Assembly (NCBI RefSeq): GCF_965249985.1
Contig: NZ_OZ252280.1
Length of the DNA stretch: 64,000 bases
Source of the DNA: Algiphilus sp022763315
GTDB taxonomy: Bacteria > Pseudomonadota > Gammaproteobacteria > Nevskiales > Nevskiaceae
Direction: 5' to 3' (one strand)
Within the stretch, counting starts at the first letter, position 1, and each line of letters begins with the position of its first letter. Below are positions 10,001 to 17,862 of this stretch, one piece after another. The notes below the pieces were generated by a model. The model saw only the letters and a program-made list of their open reading frames with translations, did no database searches and was not told the origin of the DNA. A program made the translations under genes and the position numbers.

Positions 10001-10165
10001 CTGAGTAGTGGCACAGGCTCCGAGGTCATGCGTCGAATCGCCGCGCCCATGGTCGGCGGCATGGTCACGACCTTGTTGCTCGCACTGCTCCTGCTCCCGG
10101 CGGTGTACGTGCTGACGTCGCGACCCAGGCCCCCAACCGCCGGTGAACGCGGCATGGATCCATAG
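7046..10165 (+). CDS. cusA: Cu(I)/Ag(I) efflux RND pump, CusA-like
   Basis: 1039 aa, the normal length for a heavy-metal RND pump with 12 TM helices and two large periplasmic loops. The TM4 motif near residue 394, GGIAIAIGAMVDGAIVMVEN, is the Cu/Ag (HME-4) form rather than the CzcA form. The three methionines that bind Cu/Ag in E. coli CusA (M573, M623, M672) have counterparts at residues 564 (YMPTT), 614 (LTMIE) and 663 (RIDM), with identical 50- and 49-residue spacing. This is strong evidence for monovalent copper/silver export. Third gene of the cusCBA operon. Confidence 0.93.
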   Translation: MITRVIEWSLLNRPLVLIATAFLVVAGLVALRATPVDAIPDLSDVQVVVRTAYAGQAPKVVEQQVTYPLSTAMLAVPKAKTVRGYSFFGDSFVYVIFDEGTDPYWARSRVLESLSQVSAELPAAARPKLGPDATGVGWVYEYALVDRSGGHNLAELTSLQNWLLKFELQAVEGVAEVATVGGMVKQYQVVADPDRLRAHDLSLSALRSAIVRANQESGGGVIEMAEAEYMVRATGYLDAVEDLRAIPLISTRDGTVVRLEDVAEVRLGPQMRRGIAELNGEGEVVGGIVVMRQGENAQATIDRVRARLEELKNSLPEGVEVVPTYDRSALIGRSINTLRTTLIEELLIVAVICALFLFHLRSALVAVIGLPIGILAAFLVMRMQGLNANIMSLGGIAIAIGAMVDGAIVMVENLHVHLARKDARSHWQKVRDAACEVGPPLFFSLAIITLSFIPVFSLQAQEGRLFAPLAFTKTYAMAAAAGLAVTLIPVLMGLFVRGRIRSAEQNPINRALVAVYRPLVRAVTRHPWMVVTAGLVVALSGLYPASQLGSEFMPPLDEGDWMYMPTTEPGISIGMARQLLQQTDKLIKSVPEVDTVFGKIGRAETATDPAPLTMIETTVTFKPESEWRPGMTLEDIRAEIRQRVDIPGLTNAWVMPIRTRIDMLATGIKTPVGIKIRGPELTTIQDIGRQIETIVGAVEGTVSVFAERVAGGRYVTIDIDRDAAGRYGLNVAELHTVVQSAIGGMNLTETVEGRERYPVNLRYPQAWRGSPEAMRHLPLMTPNGQWIVLGDVADIRIEAGAPVIKSENARLSGWVYVDIAGRDLGSYVEAAKQRVSERLELPSGYSLVWSGQYEYMQRAAERLRLVVPATLAVIVMLLYLAFRQAVPVLIILATVPLSLAGGFWLLYVLGFSMSIAVAVGFIALAGVAVEISVVMLSYLRQECRDLTDDADRNAFVAAVETGAQRRLRPVVMTATATIAGLIPIMLSSGTGSEVMRRIAAPMVGGMVTTLLLALLLLPAVYVLTSRPRPPTAGERGMDP

Positions 10166-10206
10166 GCAATGGATCGCCGGCCAGGCGCGCGGCTTTTGCA
10201 CCGGTG

Positions 10207-10225
10207 CGGGGAAGTGTCTTCCCCG
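10207..10225 (+). terminator. Hairpin between cusA and the copper ATPase gene
   Basis: CGGGGAAG, loop TGT, CTTCCCCG: a perfect 8-bp stem 40 bp after the cusA stop. No T-tract follows, so it may act as an RNA-stability or attenuating element rather than a full terminator. Confidence 0.4.
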
Positions 10226-10266
10226 TGCCTTCGACAAGTCATCGCACAGCGAAGAAGTGGAACGAT

Positions 10267-12573
10267 ATGAATCAACAATCAGAGCAGACCAGGACACGTG
10301 CGCGGCTGATCGTGCCGGGCATGGGATCCGACCATTGCGGTGGCATCGTGAAGACCTCGCTGCAGCGCTTGCCGGGTGTCGGCGAAGTCACCACCAATCT
10401 CGCCGCGCACCGCGTTGAAGTGGAATACGATCCCGGCGCACTGACAACCAGCGATCTGCGCGAAGCCGTAGAAAAGGCGGGCTACGAGGTTGCTCAGGTC
10501 GCGTCCGAAGAGCACGCGGATGACGCCGCCGATGCGGCCGAAATAGAAGACGCCTACGTGCGCGAGGCAGCGAAGCGGTTGTGGATTGCAGCAGTTCCCA
10601 CCACGCTCATCATGCTGTTGATGATTCCGCACATGTTCTGGCGGCCCATTCCGGGCTATTTGCCGATCATTGCGTTGCTCGCCTTTCCGGTGGTCTTTTT
10701 GTACGGCGGCGCGGCGACGCATCGGTCTACATGGCGTTCGCTCACCAACCGCACCTTCAATATGGATGTGCTGATTTCCATGGGCAGCGTGCCGCCCTAT
10801 CTGATCGGGTTGGCGGGCTTCTTTATCAGCATGACGTCCTTTATCGAAATGGCCGCGACAATCATGACCTTTCATCTCTTGGGACGGTATCTTGAGACGA
10901 AAGCGAAAGGCAGAGCCTCGCAGGCGATCCGTAAGCTCCTGACGATGGGGGCAAAGACGGCGCGCGTGGAGCGCGATGGGCGGGAACTTGAGGTGCCGGT
11001 CAAGGCCCTGCAGCCGGGTGACATCATGGTGGTGCGCCCTGGCGACAAGGTGCCCACCGATGGAGCGGTCATCGAGGGCGAAAGCCATCTGGATGAGTCC
11101 ATCGCCACCGGTGAATCCGTCCCGGTCTACAAGGCGCCCGGCGATATCGTTATTGGCGCGACCATCAACAAGGAAGGGTGGCTGCGTGTCAAAGCCACCA
11201 AAGTGGGTGGCGATACCTTCCTGTCCCAGGTGATCAGACTGGTGGAGCAGGCGCAAGGCTCGCGGGTGCCGATCCAGGAACTCGCCGACCGGATGACCGG
11301 ACGGTTCGTTCCCGTGGTGCTCTGGGTGGCGCTTGGCAGTTTTCTGGTCTGGATGGTCGCCGGCGATGCCCTGCGCCCGGTCTTGGAATGGGGCGCGGGA
11401 TTCTTGCCCTGGGTGGACCCGACTGCGGGCCCACTGGTGCTCGCCATTCTTGCTGCCATTGCGGTCCTGGTGATCGCCTGCCCTTGCGCGCTGGGTTTGG
11501 CGACGCCCACCGCGCTGATGGTCGGCTCGGGTATTGGCGCCGCCCGTGGCATTCTGATCCGCTCGGGCGAAGCGATTCAGACCTTCAAGGATGTCAGAGT
11601 CATGGTGCTGGACAAGACCGGCACCATCACGCGCGGCGAACCCAAGCTGACCGAGATCGTTACCGCCGAGGGCGTGACCGAACAAGCGCTGCTGTTTTGG
11701 GCGGCAACGGTGGAAAACGCTTCCGAGCATCCTATCGCCCGCGCTATCGTCGATGGTGCGACGCAGCGCCATGTGCAGCTAGGTGACGTGACGGCGTTCC
11801 GGTCCGTCGGCGCTCGCGGCGTTTCCGGAAAGGTCGATGACGGCCTGGTGCTGATCGGCAATCGCACGCTACTGGAGGAGCAATCGGTCAGCGGTCTGGA
11901 AGCCCTGGATCACGCGCTTGATGACCTGGAAGCGCGGGGTCGCACCGCCGTGTTGGTCGCGTTCAATGGCCGCGCCCGCGGCATCGTTGCGGTCGCCGAC
12001 ACCATCAAGGAAGAGTCGGCCACCGCTATCCGCGGCATGCATGCGTTGGGGTTGCACGTGGTCATGATCACGGGTGACAACGAGCGCGCCGCACGCGCAG
12101 TCGCCAGCGAAGTCGGTATCGACGAGGTGCAAGCCGGCGTACTCCCGGAGGGCAAGGTGGCAGCGATTCGGGAGCTTCAGGATAAGCACGGCAATCATGT
12201 TGCGATGGTGGGTGACGGGATCAATGACGCGCCGGCGCTGAAACAGGCCAATGTGGGTATTGCCATTGGCGCGGGTGCCGACGTGGCGATTGAGGCTGCC
12301 GACGTCACCTTGGTGCGCGGCGAACTGACCGGCGTTGTGCAAGCCATGCAGCTCTCCAAAGCCACGTTCAGAAAGATCGCACAGAACCTGATCTGGGCGA
12401 GCGCGTACAACGTCGCTGCCATTCCCATCGCCGCCATGGGCTTGCTGCATCCCATGATCGGCGTGATTGCCATGACTGCGAGCTCGCTTTCAGTGATCGG
12501 CAATTCGCTGTTGCTCAAACGCGCAAGACTCGGCCCCAGCCAGACGACCGCAGGCGTCCAGTCGCGCGCATGA
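10267..12573 (+). CDS. copA: Cu(I)-exporting P1B-type ATPase, CopA-like
   Basis: 768 aa, starting at the ATG at 10267; an upstream GTG would add 21 unlikely residues. One N-terminal HMA domain is present, but its metal loop reads GMGSDHCGG, so the first Cys of CxxC is Ser21 and only Cys24 remains. Downstream are TGES (281-284), the TM metal site CPC (405-407), DKTGT (449), the SEHP motif and GDGINDAPAL. The last TM pair has YN (SAYNVAAIP) and MTASSLSVIGNS, the P1B-1 copper signature. It should pump Cu(I) from cytosol to periplasm, feeding the CusCBA pump encoded just upstream. Confidence 0.92.
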   Translation: MNQQSEQTRTRARLIVPGMGSDHCGGIVKTSLQRLPGVGEVTTNLAAHRVEVEYDPGALTTSDLREAVEKAGYEVAQVASEEHADDAADAAEIEDAYVREAAKRLWIAAVPTTLIMLLMIPHMFWRPIPGYLPIIALLAFPVVFLYGGAATHRSTWRSLTNRTFNMDVLISMGSVPPYLIGLAGFFISMTSFIEMAATIMTFHLLGRYLETKAKGRASQAIRKLLTMGAKTARVERDGRELEVPVKALQPGDIMVVRPGDKVPTDGAVIEGESHLDESIATGESVPVYKAPGDIVIGATINKEGWLRVKATKVGGDTFLSQVIRLVEQAQGSRVPIQELADRMTGRFVPVVLWVALGSFLVWMVAGDALRPVLEWGAGFLPWVDPTAGPLVLAILAAIAVLVIACPCALGLATPTALMVGSGIGAARGILIRSGEAIQTFKDVRVMVLDKTGTITRGEPKLTEIVTAEGVTEQALLFWAATVENASEHPIARAIVDGATQRHVQLGDVTAFRSVGARGVSGKVDDGLVLIGNRTLLEEQSVSGLEALDHALDDLEARGRTAVLVAFNGRARGIVAVADTIKEESATAIRGMHALGLHVVMITGDNERAARAVASEVGIDEVQAGVLPEGKVAAIRELQDKHGNHVAMVGDGINDAPALKQANVGIAIGAGADVAIEAADVTLVRGELTGVVQAMQLSKATFRKIAQNLIWASAYNVAAIPIAAMGLLHPMIGVIAMTASSLSVIGNSLLLKRARLGPSQTTAGVQSRA

Positions 12574-12599
12574 CCCTAACCGTATGCGGAGGCATCCCT

Positions 12600-12866
12600 A
12601 TGTCATCAAGACCCAGCCATTGGACGCGCCTACATGGCATCGCAACGCTCGCACTGACAGGTGCTGCGCTCTATTTCCTGCTGGTGGAGCATACCGAGCA
12701 CATCCTCCAGTTCCTCCCCATCTTGATTCTTCTGCTGTGCCCATTGATGCATCTCTTCATGCACAAGGGCCACCGAGCACATGCGCATCCCAAGCATGAG
12801 GATCAGGCCGCTCACGCGGCCTATCAACGGGGTCTGCAGGAAGGCCGGAAGGAGTCGAGCAAATGA
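12600..12866 (+). CDS. DUF2933-type small membrane protein
   Basis: 88 aa. I place the start at 12600 because CGGAGG (12587-12592) is well spaced from it; an in-frame ATG at 12570 overlapping the ATPase stop is the alternative. One or two TM helices (GIATLALTGAALYFLLV, LQFLPILILLLCPLMHLF) are followed by a His-rich cytosolic stretch (MHKGHRAHAHPKHED). This matches DUF2933 proteins, common in copper-resistance loci and of unknown role; the His cluster could bind metal. Confidence 0.75.
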   Translation: MSSRPSHWTRLHGIATLALTGAALYFLLVEHTEHILQFLPILILLLCPLMHLFMHKGHRAHAHPKHEDQAAHAAYQRGLQEGRKESSK

Positions 12867-13444
12867 GCGGGGTGTCGACAGCCAAGCGTTCTGCAACGCG
12901 CGGCCATCACCCTGCCCCTTTGCAGGTTGGACGGGCCGCGTCATCGCTGCGCCGCATGCATGCCTGTGTCCTTCGATGGAGACACCTGTGTAAGGCTTTG
13001 GCGGTGCGCCTGACGGTGCCGGCTGTACTGGTCGCCTTCGGTATCACGAGCACGGCGGCAACGTCGTCCGCGCAAGCGCAGAGCATTACCGTCTACAAGA
13101 CGCCGAGCTGCGGATGCTGCACCAAGTGGGCTGATCACCTTTCGGAAAACGGCTTTACGGTGACAGTGCGGTCACTGGACGACCTATCGTCCATCAAGTC
13201 CAGCCTCGCTGTGCCGCGGGTGCTGAGAAGCTGCCATACCGCTGAAATCGACGGCTACGTCGTCGAAGGACACGTGCCGGCCAACGATATCCGGCGTCTG
13301 CTGCAACAGCGCCCCGATGCGGCCGGTCTCGCCGTGCCGGGCATGCCGTTGGGTTCTCCCGGCATGGAACACGGGGCGCGCAAAGACCCCTATGACGTCT
13401 TTCTGTTCGGAGACGGAGAACAGACGATCTATGCCTCGCATTGA
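12863..13444 (+). CDS. DUF411 copper-associated periplasmic protein
   Basis: 193 aa. The DUF411 domain starts at about residue 75 (SITVYKTPSCGCCTKW) with CGCC at 83-86, a thioredoxin-like fold linked to copper handling, plus later Cys, His and Met positions (RSCHTAEIDGYVVEGHVPA, MPLGSPGMEHG). The start at 12863 overlaps the previous stop (ATGA) and has an AAGGAG site. That leaves about 30 extra residues before an evident signal sequence (residues 43-73), so a later ATG at 12956 is possible, although it lacks a Shine-Dalgarno site. Part of the copper operon. Confidence 0.8.
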   Translation: MSGVSTAKRSATRGHHPAPLQVGRAASSLRRMHACVLRWRHLCKALAVRLTVPAVLVAFGITSTAATSSAQAQSITVYKTPSCGCCTKWADHLSENGFTVTVRSLDDLSSIKSSLAVPRVLRSCHTAEIDGYVVEGHVPANDIRRLLQQRPDAAGLAVPGMPLGSPGMEHGARKDPYDVFLFGDGEQTIYASH

Positions 13445-13484
13445 TGGTGTCTGGTGGCATGGACCCAAGGTGTAGGAGAAAAGC

Positions 13485-13766
13485 ATGACGGAAGAAGCCC
13501 AATCCCATCAAAGCACGATGTCCATCCGGCCAACGGGCCATGCGCTCTCGTTGCTGTTCCTGATCAGCTATCTGCTGTGCATCGCCTTTGGACTGCTCGC
13601 GCCGGATCAGATGCGCATGGTTGAGGTCTGGGCGCCACTGTTGCCGGGCTTCGAATGGCTGACGGTGTCCGGCTTTCTGTTCGGGCTGGTTGGCGCCTAT
13701 CTGTATGGATGGTATCTGGCGGTGGTGTTTGTGCCCCTGTACCGGTTTTTTGCACAGCGGCCGTAA
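13485..13766 (+). CDS. Small two-TM membrane protein, DUF5676-like
   Basis: 93 aa with a good TAGGAG site. Two hydrophobic segments (ALSLLFLISYLLCIAFGLL and LTVSGFLFGLVGAYLYGWYLAVVFVPLY) are separated by a short acidic/aromatic loop. Size, topology and a metal-resistance neighbourhood fit DUF5676-type proteins, but the assignment rests on general resemblance. Function unknown; probably co-expressed with the DUF411 gene. Confidence 0.6.
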   Translation: MTEEAQSHQSTMSIRPTGHALSLLFLISYLLCIAFGLLAPDQMRMVEVWAPLLPGFEWLTVSGFLFGLVGAYLYGWYLAVVFVPLYRFFAQRP

Positions 13767-13778
13767 AAGGAATGGACG

Positions 13779-15104
13779 ATGGACCGTAGCGCGAAGTACG
13801 CAGAAAACAGCCTGACACTGGCAGGTGCCGTCGCCATGGGGACGGGCGTCATGATCGGGGCCGGCATTTTTGCGCTGACCGGACAGGTCGCCGAATTTGC
13901 CGGCAGCCTGTTCCCGCTGGCCTTCCTGCTGGCTGCCGTCATCAGCGCCTTCAGTGCCTACACATACATCAAGGTCACCAGCAAATACCCGTCTGCGGGC
14001 GGCATTGCCATGATTCTGGAGCGCGCCTACGGCAGGACCATGATCACGGGGGCCTGCGCCCTGCTGATGGTGTTCTCGATGATCATCAACGAGAGTCTGG
14101 TCGCGCGGACCTTCGCAAGCTATGTGCTGCAACTGTTTGACGGAGACCAGCCGGACTGGCTGCTGCCGATGCTAGCGGTCGGCCTGATTGCCGTCGCTTT
14201 TCTGGTCAATATCGCGGGCAATGCCTTGATCGGGACGGTGTCCAAGATTGCGGCCATCCTCAAAGTCGGTGGGATTTTGGCCTTCGCCGGCGTTGCCCTG
14301 TGGGTATCCGGTTTCTCCTTTCAGCCGGCGTCGGACAGCCTTATCGATGACACGTCGCTCACCGGTTTCATGGCCGGTGTGGCCCTGGCCATCCTCGCCT
14401 ACAAGGGCTTCACGACCATCACCAACAGTGGCGGCGAAGTCGTGGATCCGCACCGGAATGTCGGTCGCGCCATCATGATCTCGCTGGCCATCTGCGTGGT
14501 GGTGTATCTGCTGGTGGCCTTCGGGGTCGGTTCGACCCTGAGCATCGAGCAGATCGTGGCAGCGAAGGACTACGCGCTGGCGGAGGCCGCGCGGCCGGCC
14601 GTAGGGGCCTATGGGGTCTGGTTCACCGTGGCCATTGCCATCATCGCGACCGCTTCGGGGCTGCTGGCAAGCATCTTCGCGGTTTCACGGATGCTGGCCA
14701 TGCTGACCGAGATGAAGCTCATTCCGCATCGCCACTTCGGCATGCCCGGCGACATTCAGAAACATACGCTGGTCTATACCGTGGTGCTGGCGGCCGCATT
14801 GGCCGCTTTCTTCGACCTCAGCCGTATCGCTTCATTGGGCGCTATCTTCTATCTGGTCATGGATATCGCCGTTCACTGGGGCGTGCTTCGTCACTTGCGG
14901 GTTGACGTAGGAGCCAAGGCATGGGTGCTGGTGTGCGCCATCGTGCTGGACGCCGCGGCGCTCGCTGCTTTTCTGCTGATCAAGGGACAGGCCGATCCCG
15001 CCATCGTGGGGATGGCGCTCGTGGCCATAGCGGCGATCTTCGTCTTCGAGCGCGGTTTCCTGAGCAGACAGCACGCCGATGACACGAGCATGCATCACCG
15101 CTAG
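13779..15104 (+). CDS. APC superfamily amino acid/amine permease
   Basis: 441 aa with about 12 TM helices. The TM1 signature GAVAMGTGVMIGAGIFALTGQVAEFAG is typical of APC permeases, and TM6 (GFMAGVALAILAYKGFTTITNSGGEV) also fits. The start follows AAAGGA, 12 bp after the previous small gene. Family members move amino acids or polyamines across the inner membrane; the substrate here is unknown. Its place at the end of a copper operon is noteworthy and may indicate a thiol or amino-acid ligand supply, but that is inference. Confidence 0.8.
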   Translation: MDRSAKYAENSLTLAGAVAMGTGVMIGAGIFALTGQVAEFAGSLFPLAFLLAAVISAFSAYTYIKVTSKYPSAGGIAMILERAYGRTMITGACALLMVFSMIINESLVARTFASYVLQLFDGDQPDWLLPMLAVGLIAVAFLVNIAGNALIGTVSKIAAILKVGGILAFAGVALWVSGFSFQPASDSLIDDTSLTGFMAGVALAILAYKGFTTITNSGGEVVDPHRNVGRAIMISLAICVVVYLLVAFGVGSTLSIEQIVAAKDYALAEAARPAVGAYGVWFTVAIAIIATASGLLASIFAVSRMLAMLTEMKLIPHRHFGMPGDIQKHTLVYTVVLAAALAAFFDLSRIASLGAIFYLVMDIAVHWGVLRHLRVDVGAKAWVLVCAIVLDAAALAAFLLIKGQADPAIVGMALVAIAAIFVFERGFLSRQHADDTSMHHR

Positions 15105-15113
15105 GCGGCAGGC

Positions 15114-16223
15114 TTAGCGAGGATGTTTACGCATCTCGCCCGGTGCGGCATCGATGTGGGTGTCGCCCTGCAGTGCATCGAACGCACCCGGTGAGCGGCT
15201 TGGGCGACGCTTCCGATACTGCCCTGGGCTGCAGCCGGCACGGTCGCGGAATGCGCGCGAGAAGTTGGACGCATCACTGAACCCCAGCGAATAGGCGACC
15301 TCGGTCACGCTCATGCCCTTGGCCGTCAGACGCTCGCAGGCAATCTGGTGCTGGATCTCCCCCGCCAGGGCGCGGAAGCTGGTGCCCTCGCGCGCAAGAT
15401 AGCGATTGATCGTGCGCCGTGACAGATTCAGTGACGCTGCCAGTTCGTCCAGCGTGGGGAGCGCATCGGAGACTTCGCGCAACGTCATCGTCACCCAGTC
15501 GGCGAAACGCCCGCCATCGGCCGCGCGTTGGATCAGCGCCCGGCAGCGCACTTCCGCCACCTGAAGGGCGTGGCTGTCCGCCATGTTCATCCGCAGAGCG
15601 CGCGGGTCCTCGGCGATGCGCAGCCGCACGCTGGCGGGGCTGCCGGATTCGAAGCGAATGGCGACATTGCCCAGTTCACGGTGGTAGCGGGCGACATGGG
15701 CCGGCTCGGGATAGCCGCAGTGCAAGGTGCAGGGCGGCAGGCGCCCGCCGTTGAGATCCGAAACCTCGCGCAGGGCCGCCAAGGCGATGGCTTCCAGATG
15801 AAAGAACAGACAAAGGTGACTCATCGCAATCCGCGGTGTGAACAGCAGGTCCGCGTGGTCTCTGGCGCTGCTGTACCGCATCGTGAAACTGGGCATCACC
15901 AAGGCGAAGTAGCGCGCCTCGAAGCGCAAGGCCTCATCCACCGTGGCGCTGCTGAGCATGCCGAATCCCACGAAGCTGTGCGCACTCGCGGTGAGACGAC
16001 GACCCGTTTCAAAGGGCAGATCGGTACGCGTCGTAAACCGAGGCAACTGCTGCAACAAATGGTCCACCCGCGAAAAGCGAATCTGTGCCTCGGCTTCATT
16101 GAGTTGCGCGATCGACAGCCCGGAGGACTGAAGCAGGCACTCGACCTCTGCGCCATCGGCCTGGAGCAATGCGGTCAGTCGCGCGTAGTAGCGCGCGGGC
16201 ACGTACACCTCGCCTGTTTGCAT
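15114..16223 (-). CDS. AraC-family regulator of the alkane hydroxylase locus
   Basis: 369 aa. An N-terminal ligand-binding region of the Arabinose_bd type seen in AlkR/OruR-like regulators (about 20-230) is followed by a C-terminal AraC HTH pair (about 255-345: LPTLDELAASLNLSRRTINRYL and MSVTEVAYSLGFSDASNFSRAF). It diverges from the alkB-rubredoxin gene, and two direct repeats with a 21-bp period lie between them, the normal geometry for an AraC dimer site. Probably an alkane- or fatty-acid-responsive activator, inferred from position. Its stop lies 9 bp from the converging permease gene. Confidence 0.85.
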   Translation of the reverse strand: MQTGEVYVPARYYARLTALLQADGAEVECLLQSSGLSIAQLNEAEAQIRFSRVDHLLQQLPRFTTRTDLPFETGRRLTASAHSFVGFGMLSSATVDEALRFEARYFALVMPSFTMRYSSARDHADLLFTPRIAMSHLCLFFHLEAIALAALREVSDLNGGRLPPCTLHCGYPEPAHVARYHRELGNVAIRFESGSPASVRLRIAEDPRALRMNMADSHALQVAEVRCRALIQRAADGGRFADWVTMTLREVSDALPTLDELAASLNLSRRTINRYLAREGTSFRALAGEIQHQIACERLTAKGMSVTEVAYSLGFSDASNFSRAFRDRAGCSPGQYRKRRPSRSPGAFDALQGDTHIDAAPGEMRKHPR

Positions 16224-16241
16224 GCCGGAACCTCCCTATGG

Positions 16242-16277
16242 CGCATGATCACCATATGATGACGCATTATCACCATA
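16242..16277. promoter_or_regulatory. Tandem AraC-type operator upstream of alkB
   Basis: Two direct repeats, CGCATGATCACCATA (16242-16256) and CGCATTATCACCATA (16263-16277), match at 14 of 15 bases and repeat every 21 bp, two helical turns. They lie just upstream of the araC start and about 60 bp before the hydroxylase start. The layout is that of an AraC-family activator binding two successive major-groove faces. Confidence 0.65.
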
Positions 16278-16334
16278 ACGGAGGACAGGCCTGCGCCAAC
16301 ATGAAGCGGTTCCCATAGGAAACGAGGCATCCTC

Positions 16335-17768
16335 ATGACCACAACGACTGCGGTTTCCGCCCCTGCATCCTCGGCCTGGAAAGACGCCAAGCGCTATTGG
16401 TGGCTGCTCAGCCCGGCTCTGCCGCTGCTGGGCCTGGCATCGGTGATCGCCGTTCTGTCGGGCTTTTCCGCAGGCTGGCTCTGGGCGCTGCCAGTGGTGT
16501 TCTACGGTCTTGCACCGCTGCTCGACGTGCTGATTGGCGAGGACCGCAGCAACGCACCGGAAAGCGCCGTGGACGCGCTCAGTGCGGACCGCTACTACCA
16601 GCGCATCGTCTTCGCCTACATACCAAGTCAGTACCTGATGACCATCCTCGCCGCTTGGTTGGCGGTCTCCGGCGGCCTGCCGTGGTGGCATCTGCTCGGA
16701 CTGGTCATGGCCACCGGCATTGTCAACGGTGTGGCGATCAACACCGCGCACGAGCTCGGTCACAAAACCAATGCGCTGGAGCGTTGGCTGTCACGTATCG
16801 TATTGGCGCCAGTGGCTTACGGGCACTTCTTCATCGAACACAATAAGGGTCATCACAAGCATGTGGCGACGCCCGAAGATCCGGCCAGCGCGCGCATGGG
16901 TGAGAGTTTCTGGCGCTTTCTGCCGCGTACGGTGCTTGGCAGCCTGAAATCGGCGTGGAGCATCGAGAAAGCGCGACTGGAACGCAACGGACAGTCGCTG
17001 TGGTCGGTGCGTAACGAAAACCTGCAGAGCTGGGCGCTGACCGTGCTTCTGTTCGGTGCGCTGAGCCTGTGGTTGGGGCCATGGGCCCTGGTCTTTCTCG
17101 TCGCCCAGGCCGCTTTCGGTTTTTCCCTGCTCGAAGTCGTCAACTACATGGAGCACTACGGTTTGCGGCGTCGGAAGCTCGCCGGGGGGCGTTACGAGCG
17201 CTGCCAGCCGCAGCACTCCTGGAACAGCAATCATGTGGTGACCAATCTGCTGCTCTATCAGCTACAGCGTCATTCCGATCATCACGCCCACCCCACTCGA
17301 CGCTATCAGGGCCTGCGCCATTTCGATGACGCTCCGCAACTGCCTTCGGGCTACGCCGGCATGATTCTGGTGGCCTACTTCCCTGCGCTGTGGTTCCGAA
17401 TGATGGATCGGCGCGTGGTCGAACATTACGGTGGCGATATCACTCAGGCGAATCTGCACCCTGGCCGTCGTGCAGCCCTGCTGGCCCGCTGGATGCCGGG
17501 GGTTGAGGATCCGGCGACGGGCACAGCCTCCGCGGCGGGGGATGCTGGCGCTCAGACGGCGCACACCGTTTCGGAAAAGGAATGCGCCGGGCATCAGTGC
17601 CCGAACTGCCACTATGTCTACGACCCGCGGCAGGCCTGTCCCCATGAGGGCTATCCAGCAGGTACACCGTGGAGCGCCCTGCCCGACGATTTCCCGTGTC
17701 CGAACTGCGCCGTGCGAGAGAAGCCGGATTTTGTTCCGGTGATGGCCGAGGCGGTCGCCGCGCGGTAG
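16335..17768 (+). CDS. alkB: Alkane 1-monooxygenase with C-terminal rubredoxin domain
   Basis: 477 aa, a natural fusion. Residues 1-390 are an integral-membrane di-iron hydroxylase with the three AlkB His clusters: HELGH (from 139), EHNKGHHKH (from 168) and LQRHSDHHAHPTRRY (from 310), plus the NYMEHYGL motif. After an Ala/Gly/Thr-rich linker comes a rubredoxin (about 420-468) with CPNCHYVYDP and CPNCA, four Cys for one iron. AlkB oxidises medium-chain alkanes to 1-alkanols using electrons from rubredoxin; the fusion supplies its own carrier. No rubredoxin reductase is in the window. Confidence 0.94.
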   Translation: MTTTTAVSAPASSAWKDAKRYWWLLSPALPLLGLASVIAVLSGFSAGWLWALPVVFYGLAPLLDVLIGEDRSNAPESAVDALSADRYYQRIVFAYIPSQYLMTILAAWLAVSGGLPWWHLLGLVMATGIVNGVAINTAHELGHKTNALERWLSRIVLAPVAYGHFFIEHNKGHHKHVATPEDPASARMGESFWRFLPRTVLGSLKSAWSIEKARLERNGQSLWSVRNENLQSWALTVLLFGALSLWLGPWALVFLVAQAAFGFSLLEVVNYMEHYGLRRRKLAGGRYERCQPQHSWNSNHVVTNLLLYQLQRHSDHHAHPTRRYQGLRHFDDAPQLPSGYAGMILVAYFPALWFRMMDRRVVEHYGGDITQANLHPGRRAALLARWMPGVEDPATGTASAAGDAGAQTAHTVSEKECAGHQCPNCHYVYDPRQACPHEGYPAGTPWSALPDDFPCPNCAVREKPDFVPVMAEAVAAR

Positions 17769-17862
17769 CGACGGGTGACTGCTTACCGAAGCGCAACTAC
17801 AAAGCGGAACCGGCCTTCAGTAGGCTGAGCCTGCGGCACAACCACACACCAAGGGAGACGAC

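Noticed and set aside
8153..10297. A 714-codon open frame on the minus strand across cusA and into copA
   Set aside because: It is a shadow of cusA caused by GC-rich codon bias: His/Gln/Arg-rich, no domain, no start context, while the plus-strand frame is a textbook RND pump.
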